A stretch of 20,976 nucleotides of DNA from a virus. Location of the stretch: positions 1 through 20,976 of IMG/VR virus record IMGVR_UViG_3300022744_000110, one strand, 5' to 3'. Shown piece after piece: positions 1-5,937 of this stretch. Within the stretch, counting starts at the first letter, position 1. Each line of letters begins with the position of its first letter. A program made the position numbers and the translations under genes. The notes under the pieces are model-generated. The model had not been told where the DNA came from. It saw nothing but the letters and a program-made list of their open reading frames with translations, and made no database searches.

Positions 1-328
1 CTGCTTCCGGCTTGGGAGCTGTAGGCTTCTCCTTCTTGGGAGACGGGGCGGGAGCCGGAGGAGCCTCGGGCTTTCTCACGGTAAGGTTCCGCTTCTCCTC
101 GTCGGTGAGCTTTTTGCCGGACCTGGTCTTCGCCGCCGTGTACCAGGAGGGCAACGAGCCGATCGCGATCAGACCCTCGTTGGCGAGGGCCCGAACGCGC
201 TTGTCGATGAGCTCGGCCGGGATACGCATCGACGCTCCCGGGTCCAGCGTCTTGTTGTAGATGTCGACCTGCGTCGGCTGGTTCTTACCACCAGAGGCGT
301 CGGTGACGTTCGTGATCGTGACGATCAT
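1..328 (-). CDS. Small beta-domain protein with Pro/Ala/Lys tail (partial, runs off left edge)
   Basis: An open frame of 109 codons starts at ATG 328 and is still open at base 1, so the C-terminus lies outside the window. The start has an ideal GGAGGTGA site four or fewer bases upstream, only a few bases after the stop of the preceding gene. Residues 1-65 look like a compact beta-rich domain (MIVTITNVTD; LDPGASMRIPAELID; ALANEGLIAIG; SWYTAAK). From about residue 70 the chain becomes charged and then Pro/Ala/Lys-rich (RKPEAPPAPAPSPKKEKP), probably disordered. The layout of a small domain plus a Lys-rich tail resembles that of the gene just upstream. I do not recognise a family. Its place just after the MCP block suggests a virion or head-completion role, which is inference only. 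Confidence 0.75.
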   Translation of the reverse strand, partial: MIVTITNVTDASGGKNQPTQVDIYNKTLDPGASMRIPAELIDKRVRALANEGLIAIGSLPSWYTAAKTRSGKKLTDEEKRNLTVRKPEAPPAPAPSPKKEKPTAPKPEA

Positions 329-341
329 GGGTCACCTCCGT

Positions 342-878
342 CTAGAAGAGCTTCTTCTTGCCGCTCTTCTTGTTCTCCGTTGGAGCCTCGGTGGTCGGCA
401 CGGGTGCCGGAACCGCGGGGGCAGCGATCTCTGCCAGGACCTCTTCTGGAGGAGTGGTCTCCGTCACCGAGACCTCCCCACCCATCGTGAGCGGGGTCTG
501 GGTCTCGATGATAACGACCAGAGGCGGCGGGGTTCCCTCCGCCATCTCAGCCATGACCGACTTTCCGGTCTCGGGGTTCACCCTACCGAAGTTGGTCTCG
601 AGAGGGCCAGGCTGGATCACCGACTCGACCTTGGGTGGCTCGACATCGACAAGCAGGAGAGGGGAGTCCGCCACCACGAGGATCTCTACGATACCCTTGG
701 CAACCCACTCGTCGATGACCTGCTTGTTCCGGCGGTAGTCCGCATCAGAGATGACGCGGCTCTCACCCAGACGGATACGCTGGCCCCCAAACGAGGGCTC
801 GAGCTCGAAGCGAGCGGCAGTCCTGTGCAGGTGCACCTTGGACCGATCGTTCGCGGTGTTCTTGATGCGGACAGACAT
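342..878 (-). CDS. Hypothetical virion-block protein, beta domain with disordered Lys-ending tail
   Basis: The 178-residue product starts at ATG 878, preceded by GGAGGAGGT with normal spacing, and ends at TAG 342. The first 75 residues alternate hydrophobic and polar residues (FELEPSFGGQRIRLG; NKQVIDEWVAKGIVEILVV), consistent with a small beta/alpha domain. Residues 115-178 are Pro/Thr/Glu/Ala-rich and the protein ends in KKSGKKKLF. There are no Cys residues, signal peptide or membrane segment. It follows the MCP across a strong terminator-like hairpin, so it may be expressed at a lower level by readthrough or from its own promoter. No family is recognised. A head-tail connector or capsid accessory protein would fit the position, but the sequence does not show it. 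Confidence 0.72.
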   Translation of the reverse strand: MSVRIKNTANDRSKVHLHRTAARFELEPSFGGQRIRLGESRVISDADYRRNKQVIDEWVAKGIVEILVVADSPLLLVDVEPPKVESVIQPGPLETNFGRVNPETGKSVMAEMAEGTPPPLVVIIETQTPLTMGGEVSVTETTPPEEVLAEIAAPAVPAPVPTTEAPTENKKSGKKKLF

Positions 879-910
879 GAGACCTCCTCCAGCCAGAGGG
901 TAACAGACGA

Positions 911-948
911 AAGGGGCGCCAGGGCTTTTGGTCCCGGGCGCCCCCCTT
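911..948 (-). terminator. Rho-independent-type terminator after the major capsid gene
   Basis: A GC-rich inverted repeat pairs AAGGGGCGCC (911-920) with GGCGCCCCCCTT (937-948), and the last arm carries two extra C residues. On the minus strand, the direction of MCP transcription, the stem is followed by TTTCGTCTGTT. It lies 42 bases beyond the MCP stop codon and ahead of the next gene's ribosome binding site. This suits attenuation of readthrough from a very highly expressed capsid gene. A role in mRNA 3'-end protection is also possible. Confidence 0.7.
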
Positions 949-989
949 ACAATGAGGCCTTTCTAGCCTCCGCGGGCGTCAGCAGTTGG

Positions 990-2111
990 TTAGAACTGCG
1001 AGACGTCCGGGTACTTCAGGCCGCTGTCGACGCGGTTGTTCATCGCGCCCAGCTCGTCCTCGTCCACCGGCAGCTTGTCGGCGTAGCCGGTGTCCGTCGC
1101 CGTCGGGGTCACCGAGCCGGAGTAGAGCTCCAGCTTGCGGACCGCCGCCACGTTCACGACCGCCAACGCGACGTCCATCCAGGACTGCCACGTGATCATG
1201 TTGGCGATCTTGTCGATGTAGAACTTCGTGTTGTTGAGGATGAAGTTCTTGCCGAAGAACTCCGGCGCGGCGAAGCAGTACACGTTGCCGATGCGCAGGA
1301 TGTCCGTCTTGATCGTACGGATCAGCTTGCGGCCGAGCAGCGTGTTGTACTTGTAGCCGTCGACAGCGGTCTCCGACTGGAGCTTGTCGCCGTTGTCCGA
1401 CAGGGTCCAGGCGAGGATGTCGTCGAAGTCCGGCTCGGTCATGATGAACCGCTCCGAACGCAGACGCTCACCGTCCATCAGCTTGAAGAGGTTCACCAGG
1501 TCGGGCCGCAGGATGGGGCGAACGACGAAGTCGTCCGACGCAGCCTGGAGGGCGCCGAGGCCCTTGATGATGCTCTTCTTGACCACCGAGTCGTAGGTCG
1601 ACGTGTGGAGAGCGGTGGCACCGCTGTTGGCCTCGGTCTGGAGGGCCTGGCAAGCCGACTCCGTGTGGCGGAGGAACTCACGGTCCTTGATCTCCTGGAG
1701 ATCCTTGACCGAGTTGTCCTCGATCACCTTGGTGACCGGCATGCGGTAGGCCAGGAGCTCCTGCTCCGTCTTCTCGTACTTCTCCGAAGAGATCGTGAAG
1801 AACGGAACCTCCATGCGCGGGGCGCGGATGAACCGAGCCGTGGGCTGACCGCGGAAGGTCAGCGACATCGCGCGGGACTGGGGCTCCAGCTCGACGATCG
1901 CCACGAGGGTATCGTGGTTGACCGAGACCTGGACCTGACGGTCGCCGGCGGTGATGCCCTCGGGCGGGACGATCTTGTCGACGAAGCACACCTCGCGGAG
2001 GCGGTCACGGATGTACGAGGTACCTCCGCTGGCGAGCTTCTGCTTGCCCTCCGAGGACTCCAGCTTCTGCATGAAGTTCTCGTTGAGGGCCCTTGCGTTG
2101 ATCTGGGACAT
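990..2111 (-). CDS. Major capsid protein (HK97-fold type)
   Basis: The 373-residue product is the probable shell subunit. Supporting features are the length, the position downstream of the protease and core-like genes, and the segmental character of an HK97-fold capsid protein. These include an N-terminal helical stretch followed by TSYIRDRLREVCF, and a beta-rich region with FIRAPRMEVPFFTISSEKYE (about residues 105-125) that resembles the E-loop and spine region of large-phage capsid proteins. The middle and C-terminus are mixed alpha/beta, with RIGNVYCFAAPEFFGKNF and ALAVVNVAAVRKLEL. The N-terminal extension is short; KLASGG at residues 25-30 is a possible maturation site. ATG 2111 has AAGGAG eight bases upstream, inside a hairpin arm. 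The stop is TAA 990. A strong hairpin terminator follows. Assignment rests on recognisable family character and synteny. Confidence 0.85.
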   Translation of the reverse strand: MSQINARALNENFMQKLESSEGKQKLASGGTSYIRDRLREVCFVDKIVPPEGITAGDRQVQVSVNHDTLVAIVELEPQSRAMSLTFRGQPTARFIRAPRMEVPFFTISSEKYEKTEQELLAYRMPVTKVIEDNSVKDLQEIKDREFLRHTESACQALQTEANSGATALHTSTYDSVVKKSIIKGLGALQAASDDFVVRPILRPDLVNLFKLMDGERLRSERFIMTEPDFDDILAWTLSDNGDKLQSETAVDGYKYNTLLGRKLIRTIKTDILRIGNVYCFAAPEFFGKNFILNNTKFYIDKIANMITWQSWMDVALAVVNVAAVRKLELYSGSVTPTATDTGYADKLPVDEDELGAMNNRVDSGLKYPDVSQF

Positions 2112-2114
2112 TTT

Positions 2115-2155
2115 CGGGTCTCCTTGGTTCCTAGGGTTCCGGGCTCAGAGACCCG
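2115..2155 (-). promoter_or_regulatory. Hairpin overlapping the capsid gene ribosome binding site
   Basis: A perfect 8-base inverted repeat, CGGGTCTC at 2115-2122 and GAGACCCG at 2148-2155, fills the gap between the decoration-protein stop (TGA 2157) and the MCP start (ATG 2111). In the mRNA the downstream arm includes half of the AAGGAG Shine-Dalgarno sequence (2120-2125), while the other half lies in a loop of 25 bases. It could couple MCP translation to ribosomes finishing the upstream gene, or stabilise a processed 5' end. The repeat is seen directly; the function is inferred. Confidence 0.5.
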
Positions 2156-2156
2156 A

Positions 2157-2633
2157 TCAGGCGACGGACTTCCAGCCGGGGTTGACCCAGTACCGGAGCT
2201 TGGTGGTGCCCACGAGACGAGTCACGTAGGCGAAGACGAGGTAGATGCCGGTGGAGGCGGAGATCTTGTCGAGGCCGCGCTTGGTGAGGCCACCGACGGT
2301 GACATCCGCGACCACGAGAGCATCACCGACGGCGCAGCCGGTGACATCGCAGATCGACGTCTCGGCCTCGTACCCGCCGATGAACAGTACCGGCGCCTTG
2401 CCGATGGCCTGCGTGTCGTAGCGACCACGCTCGGCGAAGACCTGCCAGGCCGGAACAGCCTGGGTACCCGAGCCACGGGCGAGCTTGTAGCTCGAGTCGA
2501 GCTGAAGCCACTCACCATCGAGGATGGGGTTGGCGTTGTTGGGGTTGAGAAGGCCGGTGTCGGCCAGGTAGAAGTCCCTGCGCTGGATCGGCAGGACTTC
2601 GGAGATCAGGTTCATGTAGGGAGCGGTGGACAT
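2157..2633 (-). CDS. Probable capsid decoration protein
   Basis: The 158-residue protein is encoded directly before the MCP, the usual place for a decoration or cement protein. It starts at ATG 2633 with AGGAG six bases upstream and ends at TGA 2157. The sequence is beta-rich with many Gly and Thr residues (YLADTGLLNPNNANPI; GEWLQLDSSYKLARG; APVLFIGGYEAE) and finishes with a conserved-looking LVGTTKLRYWVNPGWKSVA. It lacks the EKxA motifs that fill the neighbouring core-like proteins, apart from a weak LDKISAS. This fits a protein added to the outside of the shell after maturation. I do not recognise an exact family, so the role rests on position, size and composition. A head fibre base is an alternative. 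Confidence 0.6.
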   Translation of the reverse strand: MSTAPYMNLISEVLPIQRRDFYLADTGLLNPNNANPILDGEWLQLDSSYKLARGSGTQAVPAWQVFAERGRYDTQAIGKAPVLFIGGYEAETSICDVTGCAVGDALVVADVTVGGLTKRGLDKISASTGIYLVFAYVTRLVGTTKLRYWVNPGWKSVA

Positions 2634-2662
2634 CGTGGTCTCCTGAGGGGAAGAAGCGGGGG

Positions 2663-3013
2663 TCAGTCACCCATGATGAGCGCAGCGAAGGCCGACTCGG
2701 CGTCCGCAGCGTTCGACGGGTGATCGGAGAGGGCCGCGAGCTTGACCTGCGGTGCGGACATGTTGATGGCCTGCTCGATCACGTCGAGCTTGCCTTCGTC
2801 CTCCGCCATCAGGCCGTCCACCTTGTCCTCGAAGGAGGTCTCTGGGTTCAGGTTCTTCGCCTGCATGTCGCTGGCGAGCTTCCTGGCCCGTGCCTGCTTC
2901 TCGTAGTGGGCGACCTTCTCGGTCAGGGCGTTGTTCTCCTCACGCAGCGCGCGAAGAGTTGGGCCGACCTGGGAGAGGACTTCGGCCACCTTGGTGTGAG
3001 CGATCTTGTTCAT
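2663..3013 (-). CDS. Small coiled-coil protein in the scaffold/core position
   Basis: I place the start at ATG 3013, with GAGGAG nine bases upstream. The longer open frame would overlap the previous gene and has an Arg-rich leader that looks non-coding. The 116-residue product begins MNKIAHTKVAEV and contains a heptad-like, probably coiled-coil helix (TLRALREENNALTEKVAHYE, residues 19-38). A second acidic helical region follows (GLMAEDEGKLDVIEQAI). It has four KxA-type motifs (NKIAH, EKVAH, RKLAS, VKLAA). The neighbours are the decoration protein and MCP downstream and a 450-residue low-complexity protein upstream. Small coiled-coil proteins between protease and MCP are often scaffold or core components. 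That role is an inference from context; no family was recognised. Confidence 0.7.
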   Translation of the reverse strand: MNKIAHTKVAEVLSQVGPTLRALREENNALTEKVAHYEKQARARKLASDMQAKNLNPETSFEDKVDGLMAEDEGKLDVIEQAINMSAPQVKLAALSDHPSNAADAESAFAALIMGD

Positions 3014-3035
3014 GGTGTCGATCTCCTCGTCTCGG

Positions 3036-4388
3036 TCAGTAGATCCCGCCAGCATTGGCGGTACCCATTCCCATCGTGGAGTCCTTCTCGACCGGGACGC
3101 CGCCTTCCGGCATGCCGCCCGGGGACTGGGCCTTGATGGCAGCAAGCGCTGCCTTCAGCTTGCAGATCTTGCACTCTCCGGCTCCGCCGCAAGTGCATCC
3201 GTCTGCCCCAGCTCCAGCATCAGCCATCGAGGACATTCCGCCCCCGGAACCCATCATACCGGGCGACGGTGAAGGGGAGGACATGCCTCCGCCCCCCATG
3301 CCCATCATGGGACTGGCCTGCTTCGTAGACTCCCTACCCTTGGCCACCGCGGCCAGCTTCGCCGTCATCCGGCAGAAGGGGCACCCTCCATCGATAGTCA
3401 CACAAGTGCACCCTGCCGCGGCGACCTTCTCCAGGGTGTCACGTGCTCCCGCGATCTTCACTCCGGCCTTGCCGGTGTTCCGCAGGTTCTGCTCGAGCGT
3501 CGAGTCGGTGCTCGAAGTGAGCGCCGGCTCATCCAGAACTTCACTGAGCTGGGTCTTCTGAGGACCCTTGGCATCGCCCTTGGTGTAGTCGATCGCAGCC
3601 TGGTTGGACTGGATCAGACGACGACCCTGGTTGCCGTGGCCAGAGACCGGATCACCGGCCTGCGATGGCGACGACTGCGACGAGTCGGTGGTGGTGAGCT
3701 GGCCCATGCCAGCCAGTGGCGACGAGGTACCACCACCATCGATGCTGGCCTTCATGACGTCCTCACCAGCGAGCTTCTTCATGATCGCCATAGCGATCGG
3801 GCTCGCGTGCTTGACGCTGGGGCCAGCGACGATCGGTCCCTTGTCGGGATACGATCCAGACGGCTCGATGCTGCCACCGCCCGGGGCGTGGTGCATGTCG
3901 TTCTCCATCTGGGTCTTGGAACCGGGGAGACCGCCCGTCGAGAGCGGAGATCCGGCCGTCGACTTCGCGGCGTCGTGGGTCTTGGAGTGGTCCTTCTTGT
4001 GGGACTGCTCACCGCCCATCGCCTTCTGGACTTCCAGAGCGCCGGGACCCTTGCCAGGGCCCACCGGCGATCCTGCTTCCTCAGCCGCCTTCTCCAGGAG
4101 ACCCAGGGCAGGGAAGTCGACCTTGTCGAGATTCTTCGAGATCCAGTCGACCGACGAGGCCAACTTCTCGATGAACTCATCATCCGTACGGGCAGAGGCC
4201 GTCTTCTCGCACTCGGCAGCTTCCTCAGCCGCCGACGGGATGTGGCCATGCTCCTTCTTCTCGTAGGACACGAGTTCCTTGACCTTCTTCTTGGTCGAGC
4301 TCTCGTCCGAGGCGGTCTTGTCGATCGAGCCGTTGATGGCTCGCGAGATCATCGCCTGGAGCGACTGCCTCTGCGCGTGCTTGTTCAT
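3036..4388 (-). CDS. Large low-complexity core-type protein with two Cys-knuckle modules
   Basis: The 450-residue protein starts at ATG 4388, with AGGAG six bases upstream. The N-terminal 105 residues are helical and charged and hold three strong motifs: DKTAS (23-27), EKTAS (61-65) and EKLAS (74-78). Residues 105-300 are Gly/Ser/Pro/Asp-rich and probably disordered. Two similar Cys modules follow: CTC-x6-CPFC (327-339) and CTC-x5-CKIC (398-409). Each is followed by a basic helix (RMTAKLAAVAK; KLKAALAAIKA), and they are separated by a Met/Gly/Ser-rich linker. The modules could bind zinc or a metal cluster. The 3' end leaves a 22-base gap before the next start. Position suggests an internal head or scaffold-like component, possibly cut into pieces on maturation. 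Function is unknown. Confidence 0.72.
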   Translation of the reverse strand: MNKHAQRQSLQAMISRAINGSIDKTASDESSTKKKVKELVSYEKKEHGHIPSAAEEAAECEKTASARTDDEFIEKLASSVDWISKNLDKVDFPALGLLEKAAEEAGSPVGPGKGPGALEVQKAMGGEQSHKKDHSKTHDAAKSTAGSPLSTGGLPGSKTQMENDMHHAPGGGSIEPSGSYPDKGPIVAGPSVKHASPIAMAIMKKLAGEDVMKASIDGGGTSSPLAGMGQLTTTDSSQSSPSQAGDPVSGHGNQGRRLIQSNQAAIDYTKGDAKGPQKTQLSEVLDEPALTSSTDSTLEQNLRNTGKAGVKIAGARDTLEKVAAAGCTCVTIDGGCPFCRMTAKLAAVAKGRESTKQASPMMGMGGGGMSSPSPSPGMMGSGGGMSSMADAGAGADGCTCGGAGECKICKLKAALAAIKAQSPGGMPEGGVPVEKDSTMGMGTANAGGIY

Positions 4389-4404
4389 GGAGATCTCCTG
4401 GGAA

Positions 4405-4845
4405 TCATCCCCGCACAGCGGGCGGGCCCAACATGGGTTGATGCTGCTGGGCAGGGCTGCCCATAGAAGAAGGGTTGACCTGGGTGTACTTGGGGACGCC
4501 GTTGAGGGTGTTCTTCGGGATGAGGCTCTTGGAGGAGCTCACCGTAGAAGCCGTCCCGGCATTGGATCCGGTTCCGGCACCTGCATTCGGCACGAGGTTG
4601 GCGATCTTCGCCATCTCATCCGAGAAGCTATCGAGGAAGGGCAAGAGCATGGCGATCTTGGCCTTCACCGAGGGCTTCTTGGGATGTTGAGGAGCAGGAC
4701 CCATCTTCGCGAGTTCCTCGCGGATGATGTGCCTCGTCCTCTCGTCCAGTTCTTCATTGATGACCGGGGTGACCGCAGATACGGCCCTAAAGAAGCTCGC
4801 ACGCTTCTCTAGGTGATGGGCCTTATCGTGGGTCATGGTGGTCAT
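4405..4845 (-). CDS. Hypothetical core-type protein with FxDExxKIA motif
   Basis: The 146-residue product has an N-terminal helical half and a disordered C-terminus rich in Gly, Ser, Asn and Pro (NAGAGTGSNAGTAS; PAQQHQPMLGPP). It carries LEKRASFF (12-19) and the extended motif FSDEMAKIA (74-82). The latter closely matches FSDELEKTA and FVDELEKIA in other proteins of the window. The start is uncertain. ATG 4845 lacks a clear Shine-Dalgarno sequence (upstream bases read AAGAAGTTCTTCTCACCA), and ATG 4836 is no better. Translation may depend on coupling to the gene upstream, which ends 33 bases away. No family is recognised. It is a candidate scaffold or internal head component by position. Confidence 0.65.
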   Translation of the reverse strand: MTTMTHDKAHHLEKRASFFRAVSAVTPVINEELDERTRHIIREELAKMGPAPQHPKKPSVKAKIAMLLPFLDSFSDEMAKIANLVPNAGAGTGSNAGTASTVSSSKSLIPKNTLNGVPKYTQVNPSSMGSPAQQHQPMLGPPAVRG

Positions 4846-4878
4846 TGGTGAGAAGAACTTCTTGAAGCCGTCGAGCTG

Positions 4879-5877
4879 TTACTGCCCGGCCTGGCCAACG
4901 GTCTGGTCGTACGCCTGGGCAACAGCGCTCGGGTCGTAGCCAGCCTCACCGAGGAGCTGGAGGGCCCGCTGGTCGATCGCAGTGTCGAACTGCGGATCCT
5001 GGCCCTGCACTCCGACGTCCTGCTGAACCTGACCAGCGTCCTGGATCTGCTCGCCGGTCTGCGGGTCGATGCCCAGGGTCTGGAGGATCTCGACGGCTCG
5101 ATCGGTGGCGAGCTTCTCGAACGCCGAGGCGGTCTTCTCCTTCTTCGACATACGGCCTGCGGCGACACCTGCGGCGATACCTCCGGCCCCCGCACCGTAG
5201 GCACCCTTGTTGCGGCCGATGTGGTCTCCGACCTCACGAGCACGGGTCCGAGCCTGGTGCCCGATGTTCTCTGCGTGACCCTTCGCCTTCCAGGAGGCAC
5301 TCTGCGCCATGCTCTTGGCCCTGGATCCGACAGCCTTGGCGGCATCGCCGAAACGACCCGCAGTCTTCTCGGCCTCGCGAGCCGAGGCGATCTTGTCGAG
5401 CTCCTCGACGTAGGCGTGCGCCATCACGCGACCGAGCGCATCGGCCTCCTCGAACTTGGCCTGGGCCTCCTTCGCCATCTCGGGCGAGAGACCGCCGGCG
5501 CCACCGCCAGGAGTTCCCATGCCGGGGTGTCCCTGCTGAGGCTGAGCCTGCTGCTGGAGACCCTGCGCGGGGCGCTGCTGCGTGGGCTGACCGAACTGGG
5601 CCAGCGGGTTGGCCTGGGGAGCGCCCATCTGGGGCTGCATGCCCGGCATCTGACCGGGGAGCTGCTGGCCCGGAGCACCGGGCTGTCCACCCTGGGCATC
5701 GAGCTCCTGCATCAGCTCCATGGCGAGAGCCTGAAGCTCCTCTTCCGAGAGCTGGTTGATGTCGAGGCCGGCCTGCTCGGCGAGCTTGACGAGGAGGTGT
5801 GCCTGGGCAGTCTTCTCGAGATCGTCGGCAACGTCGTCGCCGAAGTAGTTGGTGAGCCAGTCGTTCTGCGTGGTCAT
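4879..5877 (-). CDS. Gln/Pro/Gly-rich internal-type protein with glycine-zipper segment
   Basis: The 332-residue protein starts at ATG 5877, with GGAGAA upstream, and ends at TAA 4879. Residues 1-60 are acidic and helical with LEKTAQ; 61-128 form a Gln/Pro/Gly-rich linker. Residues 150-175 hold YVEELDKIAS and EKTAG. Residues 180-225 are basic, followed by a glycine-zipper stretch (GAGAGGIAAGVAAG, 228-241) that could insert in a membrane. KEKTASAFEKLATDR (246-260) then leads into an acidic, Gln-rich C-terminal domain (about 261-332). Five motif copies separate these blocks. It lies directly downstream of the protease fusion. I see no known family. The layout suits a scaffold, or an internal protein released in segments and possibly ejected with DNA, but this is inference. 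Confidence 0.7.
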   Translation of the reverse strand: MTTQNDWLTNYFGDDVADDLEKTAQAHLLVKLAEQAGLDINQLSEEELQALAMELMQELDAQGGQPGAPGQQLPGQMPGMQPQMGAPQANPLAQFGQPTQQRPAQGLQQQAQPQQGHPGMGTPGGGAGGLSPEMAKEAQAKFEEADALGRVMAHAYVEELDKIASAREAEKTAGRFGDAAKAVGSRAKSMAQSASWKAKGHAENIGHQARTRAREVGDHIGRNKGAYGAGAGGIAAGVAAGRMSKKEKTASAFEKLATDRAVEILQTLGIDPQTGEQIQDAGQVQQDVGVQGQDPQFDTAIDQRALQLLGEAGYDPSAVAQAYDQTVGQAGQ

Positions 5878-5937
5878 GGTGTTCTCCGTGGGTTCATGGT
5901 CGACAACGGTCGGTCTTCCTCGGGGCGAGCTTCGTCC

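Noticed and set aside
261-2723. 820-codon open frame on the plus strand
   Set aside because: It is antisense to the MCP, decoration and neighbouring genes, crosses their terminator, and its product is a low-complexity Arg/Val/Glu/Leu/Asp sequence typical of a GC-rich shadow frame.
3055-4466. Overlapping plus-strand frames opposite the 450-residue core-type gene
   Set aside because: Pro/Ser/Ala-rich or Arg-rich shadow translations; the minus-strand frame has the ribosome site, motif copies and Cys modules.
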